In this document: positions 1 through 5,542 of the stretch, one piece after another | Position numbering within the stretch: position 1 is the stretch's first letter | How the letters are laid out: every line of letters starts with the position of its first letter | Source: an uncultured Methanosarcinales archaeon | GTDB taxonomy: Archaea > Halobacteriota > Methanosarcinia > Methanotrichales > Methanotrichaceae | NCBI GenBank assembly: GCA_937864385.1 | Contig: CALMJN010000475.1 | Location: forward strand, 1 to 9,059 | Length of the DNA: 9,059 bases | Direction: 5' to 3' | The notes under the pieces: model-generated | Databases searched by the model: none | What the model saw: the letters and a program-made list of their open reading frames with translations, nothing else | Told to the model about the DNA's origin: nothing | Made by a program: the position numbers and the translations under genes

Positions 1-1
1 C

Positions 2-136
2 GGCTCTTTTACGCGCGAGCAGGGAAATGGCTCCTGCCTTGAGACGCCCGACACCTATCTGCTTCTGGATGAGGAAGGATTGGCCATAAGGCAGCTTGGC
101 CGGAAAAAGCCCCTCATTTTATGCGAGCTTCTCTAG
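2..136 (+). CDS. C-terminal end of an unidentified protein (partial, runs in from the left)
   Basis: An open frame enters from the left edge and stops at TAG 134-136, giving 44 residues and no start in the window. The peptide has ordinary globular composition, with an acidic-hydrophobic stretch (TYLLLDEEGLAI) followed by a basic patch (RQLGRKKP) and a hydrophobic end (LILCELL). Third positions are mostly G or C, as in the genes downstream. I do not recognise the family. It lies in the same orientation as the small orphan gene and elp3, with no evident promoter between them, so it may be the first visible member of that operon. The main doubt is that 44 residues are too few to prove coding. 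Confidence 0.42.
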   Translation, partial: GSFTREQGNGSCLETPDTYLLLDEEGLAIRQLGRKKPLILCELL

Positions 137-206
137 ATGCCAAACCTATTTCATCCAGTATCATCTTGACCAGTTCATGTTCGAACCGAAAGAGGAATCT
201 TTGGTC

Positions 207-473
207 ATGGAGATCGTTCGCAGCTTCTTTGATATTACGCCTGAAGAGATGATGAAGATCGGCGATCAATTCAAGAAGCTGCTCTTCGATCCGGGAGCAG
301 CCAGCGAGGAAGATGCCGCAGCCAATTTGAGGGAAGCTCTGCAGGATATGCCCAAAGAGCAGGTCCTGCTGGCAGGAATGTTCGTCTCCGGCCTGCTGCG
401 CTGCAACCTCGTTCCCCAGATTCAGCAGCAGTTTATGCAGGCCCAGGCGGAGGAAAAGACCGATACGGAATGA
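207..473 (+). CDS. Small orphan protein, translationally coupled to elp3
   Basis: This encodes an 88-residue soluble protein, predicted almost wholly helical, with an acidic, Gln-rich tail. I see no signal peptide, membrane segment or metal-binding motif and do not recognise the family. I chose ATG 207 because AGAGG at 191-195 lies 11 bases upstream. The same frame stays open to ATG 177 (98 residues, no Shine-Dalgarno) and TTG 96 (125 residues, overlapping the preceding gene by 41 bases), so the N-terminus is uncertain. The stop codon overlaps the elp3 start as ATGA at 470-473. Such overlap usually means translational coupling and co-regulation. A link to tRNA modification is therefore possible but rests on position only. 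Two Met-rich helical patches (PEEMMKIGDQFKKLL and EQVLLAGMFVSGLL) could form a small helical bundle. Confidence 0.75.
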   Translation: MEIVRSFFDITPEEMMKIGDQFKKLLFDPGAASEEDAAANLREALQDMPKEQVLLAGMFVSGLLRCNLVPQIQQQFMQAQAEEKTDTE

Positions 474-2056
474 TCGGCGACGATACCGTTTCCTCTGCCC
501 TCCCGCACCAAACCGCCCTGGAAGTTGAGCTGAGAGGCATAGTGGAGGCCATCCTGGCCGGCAAAATCAATGGTCAGGCGGAGCTGGAGGCGGCCAAGAA
601 GGGGGCTGCATCCCGGCTGGGCCTGGCCTCCCTGCCCAGCAATGCCGATATTTTGGGCCGGGCTGCGCCAGGGGAGAGGGAGCGGCTAGGGATGCTGGTC
701 AGAAAGCCCACCCGCACCCTCTCCGGTGTGGCAGTCATAGCGGCCATGACCTCTCCCGCCCGCTGCCCCCACGGCATTTGCCTGCCCTGTCCGGGGGGTA
801 TCGCCTCCCCTTCTCCCCAGAGCTATACCGGTCGCGAGCCCGCCGCCATGCGGGCGGCCCAGAATGACTATGATCCTTACCGCCAGGTGGCGGCCCGGCT
901 GGCCCAGCTGGAGGAGATAGGCCATCCCCTGGACAAGTCGGAGCTGATAGTCATGGGCGGCACTTTCACCTCCCGCCCTCTGGGCTACCAGCACTGGTTT
1001 GTCCGCCGCTGCCTCCTGGCCATGAACGACTATCCGGGGGGAGAGCGCATCTTTTCTGGGCGGGATTCATTTGAGGCCATAGCGGCAGCCAATGAGAGCG
1101 CCAGAGTGCGAAACATCGGCACCACCTTCGAGACCAGACCGGACCACTGCCGTCATTCTGACATCGCTCAGATGCTTTATCTGGGGGGGACCAAGGTGGA
1201 GCTGGGGGTGCAGAGCACCAGGGATAGGGTCCTGGAGATGATGAGACGGGGGCATACCGTGGAGGATACAGCCGCGGCCAATCTCGCCCTCCGCGAGGCG
1301 GGGCTCAAGGTGGGATTTCATATGATGCCCGGCCTTCCCGGCTCCACTCCCGAGACCGACCTGGCTGTCTTCAAGGAGCTATTCTCCGACAGCCGCTTCC
1401 GTCCCGACTACCTCAAGATCTATCCCACCCTGGTTATAGAGGGAACTGAGCTGTACCGGCTGTATCAGAAGGGCGAGTACAACCCTCTGGAGGACGAGCC
1501 GGCTGCCGACCTGGTATCCCGCATCAAAGAGATCCTTCCCCCCTATGTCCGGCTGCAGAGGGTCCAGAGGGACATACCCGCTCATCTCATCCTGGCCGGG
1601 GTCAAGAAATCCAATCTCCGGCAGCTGGCCCAGCAGCAACTGGCAGCGCGAGCAGGCCGGTGCCACTGCATTCGCTGCCGGGAGGCGGGACTGCGCCATC
1701 TGCACCAGGGCCAGGTGCGCCTGGAGCAGATGCACTATGCCGCCTGCGGGGGGCAGGAGCATTTCCTCTCCTTTGCCGGCCCGGATGACACTCTGATTGG
1801 ATTTCTGCGCCTGAGGCTCTCAGCCCAGGCAAGGGTGAGAGAGCTTCATGTCTACGGGCCGATGCTTCCCATAGGCAGCAGAAAGGAAGGATGGCAGCAC
1901 CGCGGCTTTGGGGAGAAGCTGGTGGAGGAGGCGGAGGCCATGGCTCGTGAGGCGGGCTACCGCCGCCTGGAGATCACCAGCGGCATTGGAGCGCGCGGAT
2001 ATTACCGGCGGCTGGGATATGACCTCTCAGGCCCTTACATGGCCAAGGATCTCTAG
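470..2056 (+). CDS. elp3: Elp3 tRNA uridine-34 carboxymethyltransferase (radical SAM/GNAT)
   Basis: This 528-residue protein has the full Elp3 architecture and usual archaeal length. Known family role: it uses S-adenosylmethionine and acetyl-CoA to carboxymethylate C5 of wobble uridine 34 in tRNA. Archaea have Elp3 without the other Elongator subunits. A helical, tRNA-binding N-terminus (about 10-85) precedes the radical SAM domain. Its iron-sulfur cysteines are C99, C104 and C107 in CPHGICLPCPGG, followed by QSYTGREPAAMRA (117-129), a hallmark of Elp3. The sequence GGTFTSRP (163-170) and the FETRPD strand (220-225) are also typical. RCHCIRC (397-403) supplies zinc-binding cysteines between the two domains. 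The C-terminal GNAT acetyltransferase domain (about 415-528) has the acetyl-CoA loop QHRGFGEKL (476-484) and ends in YYRRLGY. All key residues appear intact. The gene starts inside the stop of the preceding small gene; GGAGG at 449-453 is 16 bases away, so coupled initiation is likely. Confidence 0.96.
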   Translation: MIGDDTVSSALPHQTALEVELRGIVEAILAGKINGQAELEAAKKGAASRLGLASLPSNADILGRAAPGERERLGMLVRKPTRTLSGVAVIAAMTSPARCPHGICLPCPGGIASPSPQSYTGREPAAMRAAQNDYDPYRQVAARLAQLEEIGHPLDKSELIVMGGTFTSRPLGYQHWFVRRCLLAMNDYPGGERIFSGRDSFEAIAAANESARVRNIGTTFETRPDHCRHSDIAQMLYLGGTKVELGVQSTRDRVLEMMRRGHTVEDTAAANLALREAGLKVGFHMMPGLPGSTPETDLAVFKELFSDSRFRPDYLKIYPTLVIEGTELYRLYQKGEYNPLEDEPAADLVSRIKEILPPYVRLQRVQRDIPAHLILAGVKKSNLRQLAQQQLAARAGRCHCIRCREAGLRHLHQGQVRLEQMHYAACGGQEHFLSFAGPDDTLIGFLRLRLSAQARVRELHVYGPMLPIGSRKEGWQHRGFGEKLVEEAEAMAREAGYRRLEITSGIGARGYYRRLGYDLSGPYMAKDL

Positions 2057-2079
2057 CATTGCAGTGGAAACAAAAGAGG

Positions 2080-2122
2080 GCAAAGATGCAAAGGGCAAAG
2101 AGGCACCACAACCATTAAATAC
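2080..2122 (+). promoter_or_regulatory. Promoter region of rps8e: GCAAAG repeats and TATA-like box
   Basis: The gap after elp3 contains an archaeal TATA-like element, ATTAAATA (2114-2121). It would place transcription start near 2142-2146, giving a leader of about 20 bases before the rps8e ATG at 2162. GAGG at 2149-2152 is the likely Shine-Dalgarno site, 9 bases before the ATG. Just upstream the hexamer GCAAAG occurs three times (2080, 2088 and 2095). The TATA assignment is by eye and unproven. Confidence 0.45.
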
Positions 2123-2161
2123 AGTGCACCGAAGAGATTTCGCGATCTGAGGAATTATAAT

Positions 2162-2545
2162 ATGCGTTGGCAAGGCAAATTTGGAAGAAAGCCCACGGGA
2201 GGCAAGCTTATTCCCGCCCGGGGCAAGAGAAAGCATGAGGTAGGCAGAGAGCAGAGCGACACCACCATTGCCGCGGTCAGGGTGAAGAAGATCGAGACCA
2301 GGGGAGGCAACCAGAAGATGAGGATGCTTCGTGGCGATATGGCCACGGTTTCCGATCCCGTCACCGGCCAGTCCAAGGTGGTCAAGATCGAGAGGGTCAG
2401 CGAGAACAAGGCCAATCTGCACTACATGAGAAGGAACATCCTCACCAAGGGGGCTATCGTCAAGACTGAGATTGGAGAAGCCCGTATCACCAACCGGCCG
2501 GGACAGGATGGCGTGATCAATGCCATGCTGCTGCCCGCAGCCTGA
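2162..2545 (+). CDS. rps8e: 30S ribosomal protein S8e
   Basis: This encodes a 127-residue protein matching the archaeal/eukaryotic S8e family in length and sequence. S8e is a small-subunit ribosomal protein absent from bacteria; in eukaryotes the family is eS8. Recognisable blocks are the start MRWQGKFGRKPTGGK (1-15), the basic ARGKRKHEVGRE (19-30), the GGN loop, the block MRRNILTKGAIVKTEIGEAR (89-108) and the tail NRPGQDGVINA (112-122). The start at ATG 2162 follows GAGG by 9 bases and matches the conserved N-terminus. The gene has its own promoter-like sequence and is followed 17 bases later by a DUF1922 gene, so the two are probably one transcript. The product acts in the cytoplasm as part of the ribosome. 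Confidence 0.97.
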   Translation: MRWQGKFGRKPTGGKLIPARGKRKHEVGREQSDTTIAAVRVKKIETRGGNQKMRMLRGDMATVSDPVTGQSKVVKIERVSENKANLHYMRRNILTKGAIVKTEIGEARITNRPGQDGVINAMLLPAA

Positions 2546-2562
2546 AAATCCCTTCTCTTTTC

Positions 2563-2772
2563 ATGTTCATCGTCTTCCGGTGCAGCTGCGGCCGCCACCT
2601 ATATGCCCGGAAGGAGGCCAAGAGCAGGACCTGCCCCTGCGGCAAGAGAAACATTCTCTCCAAGGTCAGGGTCCTCTCTCAAGCCGAGGACGCGGCGGCC
2701 GCCGGGGAGATGGTGCGAAGGCTGCAGATGGGCTCACGGGGTATGACCGGATTTAAGCCGGCCCACCTTTAA
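2563..2772 (+). CDS. DUF1922 zinc-binding protein
   Basis: This 69-residue protein has two CxC pairs, C7-S-C9 and C24-P-C26, arranged as a small zinc ribbon. The pattern FRCSCGRHLYARKEAKSRTC, followed by PCGKR, matches the archaeal DUF1922 family as I know it. The C-terminal part (about 38-69) is a helix followed by GFKPAHL, also typical. The biochemical role of the family is unknown; the basic surface and link to a ribosomal protein gene would suit nucleic acid or ribosome binding, which is inference. The ATG lies 17 bases after the rps8e stop and lacks a clear Shine-Dalgarno site, so translation may depend on read-on from rps8e. A hairpin beginning at its own stop codon and a T5 tract appear to end the transcript. 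Confidence 0.86.
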   Translation: MFIVFRCSCGRHLYARKEAKSRTCPCGKRNILSKVRVLSQAEDAAAAGEMVRRLQMGSRGMTGFKPAHL

Positions 2773-2795
2773 GGTTCGCCTTAGGCCGTCTTTTT
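2770..2795 (+). terminator. TTCG-loop hairpin plus T5, end of the rps8e transcript
   Basis: TAAGG (2770-2774) and CCTTA (2779-2783) pair around a TTCG loop. The left arm carries the TAA stop of the DUF1922 gene, and the right arm carries the complement of the TAA stop of the converging thioesterase gene. On the plus strand TTTTT follows at 2791-2795, inside the thioesterase coding region. The minus strand has no T-tract after the hairpin, so I assign it to plus-strand transcription. Confidence 0.45.
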
Positions 2796-3200
2796 GGCAG
2801 GGAATATGGCAAAGGAGGCGGTGCACTCGGCCAGGCACTCTCCCGCCTCGGAGCTGACCCGACCTCTCATAAAGGCTACGCTTCTGCCCTTCTTTACCAC
2901 CTCACCTGCCGCATTGATCCTGCCGCTTTTCACTCCCTGCAGAAATGAGGTGCACTGGGATATAGTGGCAATGGCACTTGTCTTATCCAGGACGGTGAAA
3001 AGAGCCAAGGCCATGGCCTCATCGCATAGAGCAGTATACAGGCCGCCCTGCAGCCATCCCACCCCATTGTGCATATCGGGACGCACGGTCATATAGAGCT
3101 CCGCCCTGCCGGCTCCAAAGTCGCCGATATCAATTCCCATCAATCGGAAGAAGGGATTGGCGTCCCTTCCCCTCCTTTGGATCTCCTCAACATAACTCAT
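2781..3200 (-). CDS. PaaI-like hotdog-fold thioesterase
   Basis: This 139-residue protein is a single hotdog domain of the PaaI/4-hydroxybenzoyl-CoA thioesterase type, expected to hydrolyse acyl-CoA thioesters in the cytoplasm as an oligomer. The signature segment HNGVGWLQGGLYTALCDEAM (residues 44-63) forms the N-terminal end of the hot-dog helix. The likely catalytic Asp is D60, nine residues after Q51, and the paired GG is kept. Q51 replaces the His of the more common HGG motif; QGG also occurs in other PaaI-like proteins. The following TISQCTSFLQGVKSGRI and GRSVAFMRGRV blocks suit the central sheet. ATG 3200 is chosen; TTG 3206 in frame would add two residues and lies closer to AGGA. The substrate is unknown, and no acyl-CoA pathway genes lie nearby. 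Confidence 0.9.
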   Translation of the reverse strand: MSYVEEIQRRGRDANPFFRLMGIDIGDFGAGRAELYMTVRPDMHNGVGWLQGGLYTALCDEAMALALFTVLDKTSAIATISQCTSFLQGVKSGRINAAGEVVKKGRSVAFMRGRVSSEAGECLAECTASFAIFPAKKTA

Positions 3201-3260
3201 CTTCAATCATATCCTGATCCTGGAGGAAAACTAGCGCATCTTATCCAGTCCTTTTCTGCC

Positions 3261-3270
3261 TTAAAATATG
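3261..3270 (-). promoter_or_regulatory. TATA-like box for the thioesterase gene
   Basis: On the minus strand this reads CATATTTTAA, about 60 bases before the start codon at 3200, predicting transcription start near 3240 and a leader of about 40 bases. The 215-base gap 3201-3415 otherwise holds only the tail region of the upstream secreted-protein gene, with a weak T5 tract on the minus strand near 3352-3356. It is a visual match only. Confidence 0.35.
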
Positions 3271-3415
3271 CCAGCTCCATCTACATTTGGGAGAGGGGGC
3301 TAAAATAGCAGTCTTGCCTTCAGAGAATATGGTCCGGCAGCCATCAGCATCAAAAAGAGAATGACAGGTGAACTACCTCATCAAAGGGATAGCTCACTCT
3401 TGCCAGCTCGTTTCT

Positions 3416-4240
3416 CTATTTTCTGGCCATCTTCTTCAATTCATCCATTTTTGCTTGGGCAGCAGCCATATCTGCAGCCATCTTTTCTTTGCCGGTGGCA
3501 ATTGTCTCCTCCGTGGACTCTACGGTCTCCGGCTGGCTGGGGCTGGCTGGGGCAGTCTCGTTGTCCTGAACAGGCTCCAGGGCGGCAGCGACCTCCGCCT
3601 CCAACTCGCTGGCAGTGCTGGTGGTTTCATTGCTGCTGGCCTCAGGAGCAATGGTGCCTGGGCAGTTGCTGGCAGGGGCTACGCCATCATTTACAGAAAT
3701 CATCAGGTTCTCCAGAAATACACCCCATGTCTCGTCGCTCAGGTTCATGTCTGCCGTAACCAGGAACAGCGTCTGATTGCGCTGATTGGCTACGAATTTG
3801 AGATTGCCAATCTGCCCTATCAGAATTGGTGCTGTTATCGATTCATTATACGCAGCCTGGGTAAAGACAGGGTCGTAGGCTTCCAGATATGGTTTCAGAT
3901 CGGCAGGCTCCAGCTCCCCTTGCGGTGGCTGGCAGGGATAGAGAAGATGCAGTTCTACCCTATTTCCATCCAAAAGCATTGATGCTGCTACCTCACTGCC
4001 ACTGGAATAATTTGACTCGGATATTCCTTCAGGCTCAACCACTACTTCGGGAGGAAGACAGAAGGCCATGCTGGCATAGCTTCCCGACTCCGTTGCCAAC
4101 TCAGCTCCCGTGCAGGTGTAATTGCTTGTAGCGTTTTCTTGGGCCGACGCAAAGCCAGCCATAAGGCCAACTACTATGCCGCAAAATAGCAGCATCTTCC
4201 TAAGAGAAATAGATGTACTTTGCAGTGCTCTATGTATCAT
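3416..4240 (-). CDS. Secreted, sequon-rich protein with C-terminal charged helix
   Basis: The product is a 274-residue exported protein of unrecognised family. A signal peptide is clear: a basic start (LRKM) precedes the hydrophobic MLLFCGIVVGLMAGFASA (about residues 16-33), with probable cleavage before QENAT. The mature chain has eight N-glycosylation sequons (NAT, NYT, NYS, NES, NQT, NLS and two NET), which is dense for its size, and four cysteines that could form disulfides. A globular region (about 35-200) is followed by a low-complexity Ser/Thr/Glu/Ala linker (about 205-250). The chain ends in a charged helix, EKMAADMAAAQAKMDELKK, with heptad-like spacing. No membrane anchor is visible at the C-terminus. 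ATG 4240 is chosen because GAGGTGG lies just upstream; GTG 4249 would add three residues but overlaps that site. It diverges from the LTD pair. A surface or extracellular role is likely, but its target is unknown. Confidence 0.8.
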   Translation of the reverse strand: MIHRALQSTSISLRKMLLFCGIVVGLMAGFASAQENATSNYTCTGAELATESGSYASMAFCLPPEVVVEPEGISESNYSSGSEVAASMLLDGNRVELHLLYPCQPPQGELEPADLKPYLEAYDPVFTQAAYNESITAPILIGQIGNLKFVANQRNQTLFLVTADMNLSDETWGVFLENLMISVNDGVAPASNCPGTIAPEASSNETTSTASELEAEVAAALEPVQDNETAPASPSQPETVESTEETIATGKEKMAADMAAAQAKMDELKKMARK

Positions 4241-4278
4241 CCAATCCACCTCATTGCTTGTTCTTTATCTCCCTTCAA

Positions 4279-4313
4279 GAGTGTTCTAATATTCCATCGG
4301 GTTTATAACACTC
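4279..4313 (-). promoter_or_regulatory. Promoter region of the sequon-rich gene, with flanking inverted repeat
   Basis: On the minus strand TTATAAA (4308-4302) is a good archaeal TATA-like core, predicting transcription start near 4280 and a leader of about 40 bases. A second AT-rich candidate, TTAAATA, lies at 4324-4318. GAGTGTT (4279-4285) and AACACTC (4307-4313) form a perfect 7-bp inverted repeat with 21 bases between, covering the TATA-like core and the predicted start. Confidence 0.4.
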
Positions 4314-4366
4314 AAACTATTTAATCGTTTTCCAGATATGTATAGTGATCCACCGGTCCGATACGA

Positions 4367-4409
4367 TAATATACCTGAATTCAATGACAGCTAATGGCAG
4401 CCATTGCTG
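4367..4409 (+). promoter_or_regulatory. Promoter of the LTD pair with palindromic operator candidate
   Basis: TAATATA (4367-4373) is a TATA-like core that would start transcription near 4396. That point falls inside an imperfect palindrome, CAGC-T-AATGGC-A-GCCATT-GCTG (4388-4409), with arms of ten bases broken by one unpaired T at 4392. Overlap of a palindrome with the predicted start site is the expected position for a repressor site, although a leader RNA hairpin is also possible. Confidence 0.42.
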
Positions 4410-4447
4410 TATGGATTTTAATCTAGGATTATGTGGAGGATGAGAGT

Positions 4448-4915
4448 GTGAGCCGAACAATACGAGCATTATGCATGGCCGCATCTCTGCTGGTTTTGCT
4501 GGCAGGCCCTGCGGCATCGGTAGTGATCAATGAGATGGAGCTCAATCCGCCGGAGGGAGAGGTTGACTGGATTGAGATCTACAATCCGGGCAACCAGAGC
4601 GTGGATATCAGCTCCTGGACGGCTGAGATCACCGATGGTAGCTGGACGGGACGTTTCGAGGCAGTTGCTCCCGGGACCATCCTTTTGCCGGGGGGGTTTT
4701 ATGTCTTCAACGGACAGGAAACCTGGGATCATGATGATGGAGGATATGCTGTCCTATACAGTGCATCGGGCGAGATCCTGGACCGAACTGCCAATAGAAA
4801 TGATGGATTAAACAACGACTTTACCTTCGGCAGGCATCCCGATGGATATGATACAAACACTGATGGCGACTGGGGACTGGGATCAGCCACCAAGGGAGTG
4901 TCTAACATCCGCTGA
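4448..4915 (+). CDS. Secreted single-domain lamin-tail (LTD) protein, first copy
   Basis: The product is a 155-residue exported protein consisting of a signal peptide and one lamin-tail (LTD) domain. The hydrophobic segment ALCMAASLLVLLAGPAAS (7-24) is followed by the typical LTD opening VVINEMELNPP (25-35). Then come DWIEIYNPG (40-48), the SVDISSWTAEITDG strands, a GGFYVFNGQ strand and an Asp-rich loop (DHDDGG). The end, NNDFTFGRHPDGYDTNTDGDWG, carries the late family pattern and could bind calcium. GTG 4448 is chosen because GGAGG (4435-4439) lies 8 bases upstream; GTG 4433 would put that site inside the gene. LTD domains are immunoglobulin-like and in prokaryotes are usually attached to surface or secreted hydrolases. 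Here no catalytic partner domain or anchor exists. It is followed 59 bases later by a paralogue. Confidence 0.87.
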   Translation: MSRTIRALCMAASLLVLLAGPAASVVINEMELNPPEGEVDWIEIYNPGNQSVDISSWTAEITDGSWTGRFEAVAPGTILLPGGFYVFNGQETWDHDDGGYAVLYSASGEILDRTANRNDGLNNDFTFGRHPDGYDTNTDGDWGLGSATKGVSNIR

Positions 4916-4932
4916 ACGGTACAGAGAGCGGA

Positions 4933-4939
4933 CTTAAAT
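4933..4939 (+). promoter_or_regulatory. Possible internal TATA-like box before the second LTD gene
   Basis: CTTAAAT in the 59-base gap between the two LTD genes would start transcription near 4960, just before the ribosome-binding site at 4967-4971. A short inverted repeat GAATC-GGA-GATTC (4941-4953) follows. Read-through from the first LTD gene is equally possible. Confidence 0.25.
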
Positions 4940-4980
4940 CGAATCGGAGATTCTGTCTAAAGAAAAGGAGGAGTATGAAG

Positions 4981-5457
4981 ATGAAATTTCAATCTGAGAC
5001 CGCCGTCAAAGCCTTCCTGGTTTTTGGCGGCCTTCTGGCTCTCTGCAGCCCGGGATGCTGCAATATAGTGGTAAACGAGTTTGAGCTCAGCCCGCCGGAC
5101 GATACAACCGTCTGGGTGGAGCTCTACAATACGGCAGACGAGGCCGTAAACATGGACGGCTGGATGATCAAAATAGTGGATGAAGCCTGGGAAGGGCCCA
5201 TTTACCTGGAGGGAAGCATTGAGCCCAGAGGATTTCTGGCCGTGGATGGCCAGGAGAGCTGGATTACCACCGGAAATGGCACGGTCTATCTCTATGATGC
5301 CTCTGGAGCAGAGGTGGACAAAACTCCCCAGCATGGCGATAACGAGCATAACGACTTCACTTATGCTCGCCAGCCGGATGGAAAGGATACTGATACCAGA
5401 GCCGATTTCGGATATACGATGGCCAGCAAAGGCCGCTCCAACGGCTCCGGAGCATAG
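4981..5457 (+). CDS. Secreted single-domain lamin-tail (LTD) protein, second copy
   Basis: This 158-residue exported protein is a clear paralogue of the gene just upstream. Shared landmarks in order are the opening IVVNEFELSPP (compare VVINEMELNPP), VWVELYNTADEAVNMDGW, a DGQESW strand (compare NGQETW), YDASGAEVDKT (compare YSASGEILDRT), HNDFTYARQPDGKDTDT and a final ASKGRSN (compare ATKGVSN). The signal peptide is AVKAFLVFGGLLALCSPGC with cysteines at its end (CSPGCC). These could be a lipid-attachment site, though the residues before them do not fit a standard lipobox. ATG 4981 is chosen because GGAGG (4967-4971) lies 9 bases upstream; ATG 4975, only 3 bases from it, would add two residues. 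No catalytic domain, membrane anchor or sorting signal is seen. The pair probably arose by tandem duplication and has since diverged strongly. Confidence 0.87.
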   Translation: MKFQSETAVKAFLVFGGLLALCSPGCCNIVVNEFELSPPDDTTVWVELYNTADEAVNMDGWMIKIVDEAWEGPIYLEGSIEPRGFLAVDGQESWITTGNGTVYLYDASGAEVDKTPQHGDNEHNDFTYARQPDGKDTDTRADFGYTMASKGRSNGSGA

Positions 5458-5503
5458 AATCAGGCCCAACAGGATCAGTTAGAACCTCATCAATCCCTTA
5501 TCA

Positions 5504-5542
5504 GCCCCCGGCTGCAAATGCATCGGGGGCGAAATGTTTTTT
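5504..5542 (+). terminator. Hairpin plus T6 terminator after the LTD pair
   Basis: GCCCCCG (5504-5510) and CGGGGGC (5524-5530) form a perfect 7-bp GC stem with a 13-base loop, followed six bases later by TTTTTT (5537-5542). The T-tract is on the plus strand only, so it terminates the LTD transcript. It sits between two converging genes, and the last T is already the final position of the minus-strand gene's stop codon. Confidence 0.65.

Noticed and set aside
96..206. N-terminal extension of the small orphan gene to TTG 96
   Set aside because: It would overlap the preceding coding end by 41 bases. ATG 207 has a ribosome site.
2520..2756. 78-residue frame overlapping the end of rps8e and the DUF1922 gene
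   Set aside because: The DUF1922 frame with its two CxC pairs explains this stretch.
3368..3982. 204-residue plus-strand frame opposite the sequon-rich gene
   Set aside because: It has no Shine-Dalgarno site or recognisable fold. The minus strand has a proper ribosome site, signal peptide and sequons.
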